DNA of 64,000 nt from NCBI GenBank assembly GCA_910577505.1, contig CAJTLN010000003.1, positions 124,001-188,000 of the forward strand. The letters are read 5' to 3'. The stretch is from an uncultured Bacilli bacterium (lineage in GTDB: Bacteria; Bacillota_I; Bacilli_A; RF39; UBA660). The position numbers and the translations under genes are program-made. Positions 26,190 through 36,024 of the stretch are shown piece by piece (the first letter of the stretch is position 1; each line of letters begins with the position of its first letter). The notes under the pieces are model-generated. The model did no database searches. It had not been told where the DNA came from and saw nothing but the letters and a program-made list of their open reading frames with translations.

Positions 26190-27978
26190 ATGTTTTTTGT
26201 TCTTCTTCAGGAATATATCTTTCAATGCATCTATTAATATGTTCTGAAATCTCAACATAGTTTGCACATATTTTCTTAGCAAATTCGTTACTGATTCTAA
26301 TAAATCTTCTTGAATATAAATGATCTTTTAGTTCTGATGGGTCTAACTCAAGTTCATTAGCAGTAGTTAATATGTCTCTAATTTCAATTATTTTTTTATT
26401 TAAATCTTGATTTGACCAATTAAGATTTTCCATATTCATAAAAATTAAAAGTCCATCATAAGAAATATTTTTAAATAATAGATTAAGTAACTTAGATATT
26501 ATTCTTTCATATTCTGAAATGTTTGAAATACTTTGAATATAGTTATGATATTGGTAACTATCTTCTAAAAATACACGTAAATGTTGAGCACGAGTTGGGT
26601 GTCTTAATTTTCGTAAAGCTTTTGCCTCTATTTGTCTTACTCTTTCTTTTGTTACCTTTAAGACTAGTCCTACTTCTTCTAGACTTTTACCTGTTCCAGT
26701 TTCTAAACCGAAACGCAATGTTAAAACTTTTTGTTCTCTTTCTGTTAGAGTCGAAAGAGCTTTAAATAATGATTTTCTTAAAGCTGGATTGATAAATATA
26801 TCTTCAAACATATCATGTTCATCAGATATTAGAGTTTTATTTTCATAGTCATCAATTGATTCATAATCTTCAAAAGTTATTGGCATTTCATTTTTTCTTG
26901 TTGGTTTTATATCAACTTCCATAGGACTATAGACATCGGAATTAGATAATATACTATCTATCATTTCATCGTATCCTGCTATTTTACGAGCTGATAAGTT
27001 TATAAGTCCTGTATCAGCTAGTTCACTAGGAGTTGCGTCAGTTGTTCTTGTTGGATCTTCTTCACGCATTAGTCTACGATAATATTTAATTGATTCTTTG
27101 GCAATAAAGTCAGCCCAATCCATTCCATATAATTCTTTAAAGTGTCTTTCAATATTATGAACAATATTTGGAACAGCATATGTTGAAAAGCGATACTCCA
27201 AGTTACAATTGAATCCGTTCATTCCTTTTATTAATCCTTCTATACCATACATTTGAGTTTCATCTTTTGGTAAAGCGATATTATTAAAGAAACTTCTTAT
27301 ACACCAATTTACTAATTTAATATTGCGAAGAACTAATTCTTCCCTAATACTAAGATATTCTTGTTCGTATGATTTTCTTAATTCATTGTCATCAGCATTT
27401 TTTAATTCTCTTTCCAATTCTGAAAGTTCTTCTAAATCTTTTAAATACTGATTATAAAATTTAGATAAATCATTAATGTTACTTGGAGAAAAACCATATT
27501 TGCGCATTATAAAAACAATGTTGTCACTACTATTATTATTTAAATTATCCAATTCTTGAATGAACTTCTCTATTTTAGTAATTAGAGATTGATCATATTT
27601 AGATATTTTATCTTTTAGTTTAATAAAAGATTCTTCAAGTTTTTCTTTATCAGGAATATCCGCCATTAACTCTTTTAATTCTTCGAGCCTTTTAAATAGA
27701 GCCATTTGTTCTTCGGGTTTTAAAGGATACTTTTCTTCAATATCGTGAGGAATAATTAAATAATTATCTGAAAGTTCATCAGTACTATATTCTCCTAAAA
27801 TATCTTTTATTTTTCTTGATTGTCTTGAAAATCCTCTAATTCTATTTAGTAAAAGCTGTATTTGTTGGTAAGTTAATGCATACTTTTCTGTTAGTAAAGA
27901 TATAGGGATGTCGTTAGTAAGATAATCATCTATAATTCTTTCAAGTTTAACTTTGTCAATTATTTTTTCTTTAGCCAT
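26176..27978 (-). CDS. Divergent sigma-70-family factor with extra N- and C-terminal regions
   Basis: 600 residues. Region 4 is clear (about 410-470): LTEREQKVLTLRFGLETG, then KSLEEVGLVLKVTKERVRQIEAKALRKLRHP, as in primary sigma factors. Region 2 (about 225-300) is recognisable from LVLRNIKLVNWCIRSF and YRFSTYAVPNIVHNIERHF, but the core- and -10-contacting residues normally at DLIQEGN and TYATWWIRQ are changed. The first 100 residues hold an HTH-like segment, 120-210 is helical, and 130 extra residues follow region 4. It lies 54 bases after the repeat-helicase gene with no terminator between. It could be a diverged housekeeping factor or a dedicated one. GGGGGA precedes the ATG. Confidence 0.8.
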   Translation of the reverse strand: MAKEKIIDKVKLERIIDDYLTNDIPISLLTEKYALTYQQIQLLLNRIRGFSRQSRKIKDILGEYSTDELSDNYLIIPHDIEEKYPLKPEEQMALFKRLEELKELMADIPDKEKLEESFIKLKDKISKYDQSLITKIEKFIQELDNLNNNSSDNIVFIMRKYGFSPSNINDLSKFYNQYLKDLEELSELERELKNADDNELRKSYEQEYLSIREELVLRNIKLVNWCIRSFFNNIALPKDETQMYGIEGLIKGMNGFNCNLEYRFSTYAVPNIVHNIERHFKELYGMDWADFIAKESIKYYRRLMREEDPTRTTDATPSELADTGLINLSARKIAGYDEMIDSILSNSDVYSPMEVDIKPTRKNEMPITFEDYESIDDYENKTLISDEHDMFEDIFINPALRKSLFKALSTLTEREQKVLTLRFGLETGTGKSLEEVGLVLKVTKERVRQIEAKALRKLRHPTRAQHLRVFLEDSYQYHNYIQSISNISEYERIISKLLNLLFKNISYDGLLIFMNMENLNWSNQDLNKKIIEIRDILTTANELELDPSELKDHLYSRRFIRISNEFAKKICANYVEISEHINRCIERYIPEEEQKTLKKG

Positions 27979-28032
27979 ATTTATATCCCCCTTTTTTGTT
28001 TCGTATATTATAATATTAATTTCTTATTTTGA

Positions 28033-31000
28033 CTAATTTTTCTTAGAAAATCTAAGATTTGCTTGCAAAGTAGCTTTACTATAACGTTTTTTTAATTTTC
28101 TTATTTCTGTAGCTTGTTCTTTAGTAAATTCTTCATTTAAAGATAAGTATAAGTTGTTCAAGCGTACCTCTTCTGGATTATCACTATTGCCACAAGGGAA
28201 TCGTCCATTTGTAATTATGAAGTTGTAATAAGTATCATAAAAGCATTTTTTTTCTATTTCGCTAGTCGACTTAGCTATAGCAAGTTCAATTTTCGCAAAA
28301 TCACTTTTACTTAAACTATTTTTTATTTCATCATATGATAAAGCTAATTGAAGTTCTTTTTCACTATCTGTTACAATGTTTGGACGTCTACCTTTTGAAG
28401 AAATAAATTCAATGTAAGAAGCAATAAAATTCTTTCGACTAAGTCCACGTGATAATAATTTATTATCTAAATCAATTGTTTTTATTTGGTGTAATAATAA
28501 TTGATTTTCTTCGTCTAGAAAAGATAACTTAGAATATTCTCCTAGTTTATTTAGTTGCTCTAAATTTAACCATTCAACTAATGGCTTTTTTGTTCTTTTT
28601 AATTCTTTTAAAATAGTTTCGAATAACATTTTACTTAATAAGTTTAAACGATACTGTTCTAATCTTCTTTGATTAATTGAAGAAATGTGATAAATAGTAC
28701 TATTATAATTTATTGGTAGCTCAGGACTTTTTTCTATACACAATCTTAAATTATCTACAATTCTATCTTCAATACTATTAGGAGATGTTGCTCTTTTTAT
28801 TTTTTTAGTTAAATTACTACTTTTCTTTAATCTATTATATATTTTAGCTTCTAGGTCATCTAATGGTATAGATGATTTTATTTTATCTTCAATTATTTTA
28901 ATATAGTTTTCTTTTTCAACAGGTGAAAGTTCTCCTTTTAAGACTTTTTCTTCGAATGTTAAATCTATTCTCTTTTTTAATAATAAATTTATGAAAGATT
29001 TTACTTTTTTAGGAGACATTCGTGACAGATAAAAACGATAATTTTTATCTAATTGGCTGCCACTAATAGGTCTTTTGCCATTTTCTTTATAGTATGAAAT
29101 ATATCTTGAAAGAAAGACAGAATATTCATAATTTTCTTTATCGTATATATTTATGCTTTTATCAAGAGACTTTATTTCATCAATTAAAGCTTTTGGTATT
29201 TCAACATTAAGCAATAATAACTTTTCTAAAATAGAAAGGGTTATAAATTTATAGTTTTCTCTTATTCCTCTTAATAATCTATTTTCTTCTGTTTTAAATT
29301 TATTATCTTTTTGTTTGGCATATAAGGATTCTAATTCTTCACAAAAAAGATTAAGTTTATTTATGGAAGTAACTTGATTAATTAGATTTGTTAAATATGT
29401 TTCATCAACATTATAATTATGGCGTTCTAAAGATCTTAAAACTCTCATTTCCTCATGAGTAACTTTTATATCATGTTTTAATTTATTAGAAATACTTGTT
29501 AAGAATTCCTTTAGTTCTTTATCTGATAAGTTTTCTCCTATTATGGCTTTTTCGTAGAAACTTAAAGGAAGATTATATTCTTTTAGTGTATGGCATATTT
29601 CCTTTAATTTGTTTGTCGTAGTATTTTTTAAAAATTTATTGTATTTTGTAACTAATTCTTTTTCTTTTGGTATATCGATATTAGGGCGACGTTTATTTTG
29701 GATGACAAATTCTATATATTCATTTATTATGTTAGTGTTATATCCCTTTTCTAGCTCATAAAATGAATTACAACCATTTAATAGTTCTAAACGAGTAGCC
29801 AATGTCATATCTATACAATGAGGTAATTTAATATTAAGACGTAATAAATGTTCAAACTGCGAATTAATAATTCTTTTAGCATATTTATAAATTGTTTTGA
29901 TAGCATTATATACTTTCTTTTCACCAATAATAGTATTCATATTATGAAATGTTTCATCAGGATTTATTTCTTTTTTATAATTTTCAATAGTTATTATTGC
30001 TTGTTCAATTTTATAATTGATATCATTATGATTGTTTATATAACTTAAAATAACTGCTTTGTTTAGATTTAATAACCTTTGTAATTTTTTTAATACTTTT
30101 ATTTCAATTGGATCAAGAGAAATACCACTAGTGATTTTTTCTTCAAGCTGATTTACGTATTCATAAATTTTATTTTTTTCAGGATAATTATTTAAAAGAA
30201 TTGATTCTTCGATTGTTGGCGGAAAAGGAAAACTATTTATTATTTTTTTTAATTTGGATAAAGATAATATTTCAAGATAGAAGCGATATTTATTATATAA
30301 ATATCTTTCTGACTCATTATTATTTTTGATAGGACGACGACTATTATTTTGACAGAAAGTAATATATTGATTTAGAAATTCTTGAAGTTGTTTTTCTTTT
30401 AGTTCATTGATAGTTTGACATCCTTCTAATAGTTTTGCTCTTTTTTCTAAGTTTAAGTTAATATTAGAATTAAAGTCAATGTTTAATCTATGAAGATCTG
30501 CTATTTGTTCAAGATCTAAGTAATCTTCCATCTGACAAATATATCTATATGCACGAACATATTCAGGACTTAATCGACTATTTAGTAATTCTTTTTTGAA
30601 ATCAGTATTAGGATAAAAATTACGATATTCTTTTAACTTATTGATGGCATTATTTAAATCATTCTTAACTATATAATTTTCATTTATATACGCATCTATT
30701 TTCTTTAGTTCATCTATTATAGTTGTTGTTTCATCTATTATTTTAAAGCGACTTAGAATTTCTTCATATAATTCTTTGTTATCAGGATTATCCTTAATTA
30801 ATTTACGAGCTTCGCTGATCATTTCTTTATAAAGTTCATATATAATATCACTCTCAGCAATGTTATTAACAAAATCAAAGATTTTGATTTGTTTACGACG
30901 AGCAGAAAAAGATAATGCACGACCTATTTGCTGAAAATATACAATTGGGGATTTTGTTTTTCTAAACATTAAAACTCCATCTACCCCATCAATATGAAAG

Positions 31001-31953
31001 CCTTCATTAAAGATATCAACGGCAAACATTAAACTAATTTCTTGTCTTTTTTTACTAAATTCAGCTATTTCACTAAAATTTTTAGATTTTTTTTGATTAC
31101 TATGAGCAGCAAAAGTCTTAATTGGTCCAATATCTTTAAACCATTGCTCTGCTTCTTTTCTTTTATTTTTTAAGTCTTTTATATCTTTACAGAAAACAAT
31201 ATACTTTTCCCCTGGTTTAACATTATATTTTTTTAGAAATTCAGAAATGCCATTTTCTTTTTCTACTTTATTTTTTAAACACTCTAATCTTTTTTTATAA
31301 ACAATTATTTCTGGAGTATTAGGCAATCTACTTAATTTTTTCTCAATTTTAGAGATATATTCTAAAGAAGAAGCTAAAGAATTAATATACAGAGGAGCGG
31401 GCAATAAATTATTTAATATAGAAGTAGATATGGGAAGTCGACTTACTGTATGACCATCAAAGTATATTTCTGATACGTCCATGTATTTATCAAGATACCT
31501 AGTTCCTGTTGCTGTTGCTCCTATCATCGATTTTTCAGGAGTTTTTAAAACTAGTTCTTTTAATTCTAAAACTTTTTGCCCCCATTTTTCAGCTCCACAA
31601 TGATGAGCTTCATCAAAAACAAAGCAATCATATTGGTTTATTAAATCTTTTATATTACATTTTAAAATATTTGGATAAATCATAGTATCAAATGTTGTGA
31701 ATTCAGATTTATTTATTCCTAGGGTAGGCATTTGATCAAAAAATAGTTGATTAAACATTTCATCATGCATACTAATAAATAAAATTCTTTTATTTATTTT
31801 TTTTGTATAGAGATATTTTAATAAAATCATTGATTTACCAGTACCTGTTGCATGTTCTAAGAAGGCTAAGGGGTAATTATTTAAACCAGTTAATAAATTT
31901 TGATAAGCTTTTTCGTTATGTGGAAATAACTTAATATCTTCTTCTCTTAACAT
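28033..31953 (-). CDS. DEAD/DEAH-box superfamily 2 helicase with long C-terminal repeats
   Basis: 1306 residues. Residues 1-400 are an SF2 helicase: Walker A EHATGTGKSMIL, DEAH box VFDEAHHCG, SAT-like GATATG, and motif VI QQIGRALSF. The remaining 900 residues are built from repeats of about 210 residues. Each opens with a Y-x-x-F segment ending in G/S-K/R-R-P (near residues 538, 754 and 959), then a conserved Y-x-x-x-L stretch, a LxxxEKxIL-type helix and a KIxxxIxLDxxE helix. Two shorter copies of the GRRP segment follow (near 1188 and 1249). The GRRP segments recall helicase-associated domains. A similar protein is not recalled. Own promoter; probably co-transcribed with the sigma-like gene. 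Confidence 0.85.
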   Translation of the reverse strand: MLREEDIKLFPHNEKAYQNLLTGLNNYPLAFLEHATGTGKSMILLKYLYTKKINKRILFISMHDEMFNQLFFDQMPTLGINKSEFTTFDTMIYPNILKCNIKDLINQYDCFVFDEAHHCGAEKWGQKVLELKELVLKTPEKSMIGATATGTRYLDKYMDVSEIYFDGHTVSRLPISTSILNNLLPAPLYINSLASSLEYISKIEKKLSRLPNTPEIIVYKKRLECLKNKVEKENGISEFLKKYNVKPGEKYIVFCKDIKDLKNKRKEAEQWFKDIGPIKTFAAHSNQKKSKNFSEIAEFSKKRQEISLMFAVDIFNEGFHIDGVDGVLMFRKTKSPIVYFQQIGRALSFSARRKQIKIFDFVNNIAESDIIYELYKEMISEARKLIKDNPDNKELYEEILSRFKIIDETTTIIDELKKIDAYINENYIVKNDLNNAINKLKEYRNFYPNTDFKKELLNSRLSPEYVRAYRYICQMEDYLDLEQIADLHRLNIDFNSNINLNLEKRAKLLEGCQTINELKEKQLQEFLNQYITFCQNNSRRPIKNNNESERYLYNKYRFYLEILSLSKLKKIINSFPFPPTIEESILLNNYPEKNKIYEYVNQLEEKITSGISLDPIEIKVLKKLQRLLNLNKAVILSYINNHNDINYKIEQAIITIENYKKEINPDETFHNMNTIIGEKKVYNAIKTIYKYAKRIINSQFEHLLRLNIKLPHCIDMTLATRLELLNGCNSFYELEKGYNTNIINEYIEFVIQNKRRPNIDIPKEKELVTKYNKFLKNTTTNKLKEICHTLKEYNLPLSFYEKAIIGENLSDKELKEFLTSISNKLKHDIKVTHEEMRVLRSLERHNYNVDETYLTNLINQVTSINKLNLFCEELESLYAKQKDNKFKTEENRLLRGIRENYKFITLSILEKLLLLNVEIPKALIDEIKSLDKSINIYDKENYEYSVFLSRYISYYKENGKRPISGSQLDKNYRFYLSRMSPKKVKSFINLLLKKRIDLTFEEKVLKGELSPVEKENYIKIIEDKIKSSIPLDDLEAKIYNRLKKSSNLTKKIKRATSPNSIEDRIVDNLRLCIEKSPELPINYNSTIYHISSINQRRLEQYRLNLLSKMLFETILKELKRTKKPLVEWLNLEQLNKLGEYSKLSFLDEENQLLLHQIKTIDLDNKLLSRGLSRKNFIASYIEFISSKGRRPNIVTDSEKELQLALSYDEIKNSLSKSDFAKIELAIAKSTSEIEKKCFYDTYYNFIITNGRFPCGNSDNPEEVRLNNLYLSLNEEFTKEQATEIRKLKKRYSKATLQANLRFSKKN

Positions 31954-31989
31954 ATAATCTCTCCCCCCTTTTTTCTTTTTCGATTATAT

Positions 31990-32018
31990 ATAATAACAAT
32001 AAATGGAACATTTTACAA
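31990..32018 (-). promoter_or_regulatory. Promoter of the repeat-helicase gene
   Basis: Minus strand TTGTAA (32018-32013), 17 bases, TATTAT (31995-31990) with a preceding TG. Confidence 0.6.
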
Positions 32019-32061
32019 ATTTTAGAAATAAATTAAAGTGATTTTATAATAAAAATTAGAG

Positions 32062-32090
32062 TTTACAAATTCAAAAAAAGATGTTAAAAT
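32062..32090 (+). promoter_or_regulatory. Promoter of pyk
   Basis: TTTACA (32062-32067), 17 bases, TAAAAT (32085-32090) preceded by TG. Strong Shine-Dalgarno GGAAGGGG at 32107-32114. Confidence 0.75.
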
Positions 32091-32121
32091 TTATTAGTTA
32101 ATTTTTGGAAGGGGAATAAAT

Positions 32122-33540
32122 ATGAAAAAAACTAAGATAATTTGTAGTATTGGACCTTCTACTCAAAGTTGGGAAAACTTTAAAGGTATAGTAGAGGCTG
32201 GTATGAATGTAGCAAGAATTAATTTTTCGCATGCTACTATTGAAGAAAGAAGATTAGATGAGTCTTTAGTTAAAAGAGCTAATATAGAATTAGGAGCTAA
32301 TATAGCTATTCTTTATGATACTAAAGGACCTGACTTAAGAACTTGTTCATTTATAGATGATAAGATTGAACTTGTTAAAGGGGAAAAAATTAGAATTGTT
32401 GGATCTGATGGTGAAGATAGACATGATGGTACTAAGAATAAGATAACTCTTAACTATCCTAATGTATTAAAAGATTTAACTGTTGGTTCATCTATTTTAC
32501 TTGATGATGGTTTCTATAAATTAATTGTAACTTCTGTTGAAGAAGATGGTGTTACTTGTGAGATTCAAAATTCTGGTACAATTAAATCTCGTCGTGGTGT
32601 TTGTATGCCTGGTATTAAACTAGATGTGCCTTATGTATCAGAAAAGGATAAAGAGGATATTAAATATGCTTGTGATAATGATGGAGACTATTTAGCTATA
32701 TCTTTTGTAAATAGTGCTGATGATATTAAACAAGTTAGAGATTTATGTAGAGAATATGGTAAACCTAATATGCCAATTATTTCTAAAGTTGAGACACAAT
32801 ATGCAATGGATAATTTAGATGAAATTGTTGAAGCATCTGATTACATAATGGTTGCTCGTGGTGATTTAGGAATTGAAACAGGAGTTGAAAATTTACCTTT
32901 ATATCAACAAATGATGATTGATACTTGTCATGCTATGGGTAAAGGTGTAATTATGGCTACTCAAATGATGTATAGTATGAAAAATAATATACGCCCTACT
33001 AATGCTGAAGTTACAGACGTTGCTAATGCTGTTATAGCTGGTTGTGATGCTATTATGACTAGTGATGAAACAACTATAGGTAACTATCCTGTGGAAACAA
33101 TAAATATGATGGCAACAATATGTGAAAGCGTTGAAAGAATTACTAAGTATAATTTAGATGAATTTAAATTAACTGGAACAGAAATTCATAATACAATTGC
33201 TAAGTGTGCTGTTGATGCATCTATTGAATTACCTATCAAAGCAATTGTTGCTTCTACTTTAACTGGTAAGACTGCTTTAGATATTGCTTCTTTAAGACCA
33301 GATTCAATTATAGTAGCAACTACTACTAGTGAAAAAGTTGCTCATTCACTAGCATTAAAATGGGGAGTTTATACTAAATTAGTTCCGATGTATAACGATA
33401 CTGATGCAATTGTTAAAGATGGTGTTAATGCTGCTAAAGAATTACTGAATTTAAAAAAAGGAGATTTAGTTGCTGTTGTTGGGGGATTTCCTAAAGACGC
33501 ACATACTAATTTCTTAAAAATCCAAGAAATTGAAGACTAA
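32122..33540 (+). CDS. pyk: Pyruvate kinase
   Basis: 472 residues. N-terminal KIICSIGPSTQSWENF and GMNVARINFSHA; ADP/PEP-site segments YDTKGPDLRTC, ISKVETQ and MVARGDLGIE; MATQMMYSM; C-terminal allosteric-type domain ending GDLVAVVGGFP. It converts PEP and ADP to pyruvate and ATP. KGPDLRT is KGPEIRT in most relatives, a conservative change. It lacks the extra PEP-utiliser-like domain of Bacillus Pyk. Monocistronic with strong signals, as expected for a highly expressed glycolytic gene. Confidence 0.97.
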   Translation: MKKTKIICSIGPSTQSWENFKGIVEAGMNVARINFSHATIEERRLDESLVKRANIELGANIAILYDTKGPDLRTCSFIDDKIELVKGEKIRIVGSDGEDRHDGTKNKITLNYPNVLKDLTVGSSILLDDGFYKLIVTSVEEDGVTCEIQNSGTIKSRRGVCMPGIKLDVPYVSEKDKEDIKYACDNDGDYLAISFVNSADDIKQVRDLCREYGKPNMPIISKVETQYAMDNLDEIVEASDYIMVARGDLGIETGVENLPLYQQMMIDTCHAMGKGVIMATQMMYSMKNNIRPTNAEVTDVANAVIAGCDAIMTSDETTIGNYPVETINMMATICESVERITKYNLDEFKLTGTEIHNTIAKCAVDASIELPIKAIVASTLTGKTALDIASLRPDSIIVATTTSEKVAHSLALKWGVYTKLVPMYNDTDAIVKDGVNAAKELLNLKKGDLVAVVGGFPKDAHTNFLKIQEIED

Positions 33541-33552
33541 AAAAGTTCAAAC

Positions 33553-33582
33553 AAAAAATCGAGAATTAACTCGATTTTTTTT
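33553..33582. terminator. Bidirectional terminator between pyk and ftsI
   Basis: Perfect 10-bp stem AAAAATCGAG/CTCGATTTTT, 6-base loop, A and T flanks. Confidence 0.88.
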
Positions 33583-35692
33583 ATTCAAAAGTTACTTCTA
33601 TTTTCATACCTGAAATAATATCAGTTCCTTCTACAATACTTGTTTCTTTTACACGACCATAACCAGTTGTTTTTAAATTTATATTTAACAATTTACATAA
33701 TGTTGTTACTTCACTACTACTCCAACCAATAATGTTTGGCATTTTATATTGGGCGTCATTTGTTAGTAAGAAAACTTTTTCACCTGCTATTACAACTTTT
33801 CCTTTTTGAGGATATTGATTTATAATATATTTTCCGTTTCCTAATTTTATAACGTTTAGATTTAAAGCTTTTAATTTTTCTTCTGATAACAGAGTCTCTG
33901 TACTTATATAATTATTAATAGTAATAATTTTATTACTGTCTACTTTTTCAATTAGTTCAGTTATATTTTTATATTTTGCTATTTCTTCTACTACTTTAGT
34001 TACCATACCAGCAAAGTCTTTATATTTGCCATTAAATTTTTTTACTGACACATAAACTATATATTGGGGATCTTCGTATGGAAATACACCAGCAAAACTA
34101 CGAATATAATCATTTGGCCCTGATAAATATCCTTTGTTACCTGCAATTTGTGCAGTTCCGGTTTTTCCGACTAATGTAATGTTGTTGGCTTGATAATATT
34201 TGGCGTCTGTTTTACCACTATAGACAACGTCATACATCATAGTTAACATTTTATCTATATTATCTTTATTAACTTTTTGACCTAATTCTGTTCTTTCATG
34301 TTGATATGTAACTTCTCCTGTTTCACTATTAACTATTTTTTCAACAATATATGGTTGTATTTCTATTCCTTCGTTTGTTAATATACTTAACGCTTGAAGT
34401 GTTTGTATTGGAGTTGTTGTTATACCTTGACCAAAAGACGCTGTTGCCACCTCTGTACGATATGTAAAATCAATATCTCCACTAGCTTCATTTGGTAAAG
34501 TCATTCCAGTTTTCTTACCAAATCCAAGACTAGCATAGAAATTATATAGCTTTTCTCTAGTAATTTTGTCAGCTAAATTAGATGCTGCTACATTAGATGA
34601 ATATGAGAATCCCTCATCATATGTAATTACACCCCATCCTTTACCACCATTAAAGTCATTAATTATAGATCCATCTATATTCTTATTACCAGAAAGGTAT
34701 GTTTCTTGACCATTATATACTCCATTTTCCATAGCGGCTAAGAATGAAAATATTTTCATTGTACTCCCTGGTTCATAAGCATAGGTAGTTAATGGATTTA
34801 GCCATGATTTTTCAATTCCTTCTAAAGTATTTAAATTAAAATTAGGACTTGAACCTGTTGCTACTATTGCTCCACTTTTAGCATCCATTACTGTAAAAGT
34901 TAACCAGTCCATTTCGTTATTTTGTGTTATCTCTTTTATCCCATTTTCAACAAATAACTGAATTTTGCTATCAAGTGTAAGGTATATATCTTCACCAGCT
35001 TTTGCCGATTCAGTAATTGATGTTGTATTAGGCATTGTATATCCGTAAGCGTCTTTTTGGTAAATTGTCTTTCCATCTTCTCCTTTTAATTCCTCGTCAA
35101 AGTATGCTTCAATTCCCATTCTACCGGTTATCGCACCAGTATCGTTTTTTTGAGCATAACCGACAACATAAGGTGCAAAAGTGCTCATTGGATAGTATCT
35201 TTTTTGACTCTCAATAAAGCTTATTCCAGGTAATGCAAGTTCTTCGATTTGTTTTTTTAATAATGTACTTATATCTTTACCACTTGTACCTAATTCTACT
35301 TGATATTTTCCTTCTGTATTTAGACGATCTAGAATATATTCTTTTGTGGTTCCTAAAAGTGGAGCTAAAGCAGCAGCTGTTTTTTCTTTATCTACTACAT
35401 GTTTTGGATTAGCGGGGTTTTTAGTTCGCGATTCAGATAAATAAGCTATTACAGTATAAGAATTTATACTTTGGGCTAATATTTCTCCGTCGGTCGAAAA
35501 GATTGAGCCACGATTAGCTTTTAATATTTCTTCTTCTGTATTTCTATTTTCGACAAAAGCAGTTAGATCAATTCCATCAGTTTTTGATGCTAAAGAGACA
35601 AAACTTAACTTTATCACAATTGCAAAAAAAGAAAAAACAAGTACAACAAAAATTATTTTGCTAACATTTATTGTATTGTTTTTTCTTTTCAT
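33581..35692 (-). CDS. ftsI: Class B penicillin-binding protein (FtsI/PBP2B-like) with PASTA domain
   Basis: About 703 residues. N-terminal membrane anchor (about 12-34), dimerisation domain starting RGSIFSTDGEIL, transpeptidase with SxxK in EPGSTMKIF, SxN in YSSNVAAS and KTGT in VGKTGTAQ, and a C-terminal PASTA-like domain with YKMPNIIGWSSSEV. It makes septal peptidoglycan cross-links. A TTG at 35698 extends the frame, but the ATG at 35692 has AAGGAG 9 bases upstream. Last gene of the mraZ-rsmH-ftsL-ftsI operon; mraY and murD do not follow. Confidence 0.95.
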   Translation of the reverse strand: MKRKNNTINVSKIIFVVLVFSFFAIVIKLSFVSLASKTDGIDLTAFVENRNTEEEILKANRGSIFSTDGEILAQSINSYTVIAYLSESRTKNPANPKHVVDKEKTAAALAPLLGTTKEYILDRLNTEGKYQVELGTSGKDISTLLKKQIEELALPGISFIESQKRYYPMSTFAPYVVGYAQKNDTGAITGRMGIEAYFDEELKGEDGKTIYQKDAYGYTMPNTTSITESAKAGEDIYLTLDSKIQLFVENGIKEITQNNEMDWLTFTVMDAKSGAIVATGSSPNFNLNTLEGIEKSWLNPLTTYAYEPGSTMKIFSFLAAMENGVYNGQETYLSGNKNIDGSIINDFNGGKGWGVITYDEGFSYSSNVAASNLADKITREKLYNFYASLGFGKKTGMTLPNEASGDIDFTYRTEVATASFGQGITTTPIQTLQALSILTNEGIEIQPYIVEKIVNSETGEVTYQHERTELGQKVNKDNIDKMLTMMYDVVYSGKTDAKYYQANNITLVGKTGTAQIAGNKGYLSGPNDYIRSFAGVFPYEDPQYIVYVSVKKFNGKYKDFAGMVTKVVEEIAKYKNITELIEKVDSNKIITINNYISTETLLSEEKLKALNLNVIKLGNGKYIINQYPQKGKVVIAGEKVFLLTNDAQYKMPNIIGWSSSEVTTLCKLLNINLKTTGYGRVKETSIVEGTDIISGMKIEVTFE

Positions 35693-35710
35693 AAGCAATG
35701 ACTCCTTGTA

Positions 35711-36022
35711 CTATTCATTGGTAACAACTTTTATATTACCATTTTGATATGTAAGACCATTTTCATTAGCAGTCTTTTGAATTGCGTCTAAAGAGGCAAG
35801 TTCACTTATTTCCATTTTTAGCGATTCATTAATATTTTCTTGCTCTTTTATTTCGCTTTTTACTTTCTCTAAAGCAATATTACTAGATGATAGTATAGCT
35901 TTAGTATAAACACTACAAACAGGTATTGCAAGCAATATTAAGATAAGTGTAAAGTAAATTGCACCTTCTCCTCTCAATCTCTTTTTTAATTTCATTTTTT
36001 GCTTGTGAACCTTATTTGCCAT
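35711..36022 (-). CDS. ftsL: FtsL-like cell-division protein
   Basis: 103 residues: basic N-terminus, one membrane helix (about 22-42), then a coiled coil (NIALEKVKSEIKEQENINE) and the NGLTY motif near the end. FtsL proteins are defined mostly by this layout and by position between rsmH and ftsI, which holds here. Two bases separate it from rsmH. Confidence 0.88.
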   Translation of the reverse strand: MANKVHKQKMKLKKRLRGEGAIYFTLILILLAIPVCSVYTKAILSSSNIALEKVKSEIKEQENINESLKMEISELASLDAIQKTANENGLTYQNGNIKVVTNE

Positions 36023-36024
36023 TT

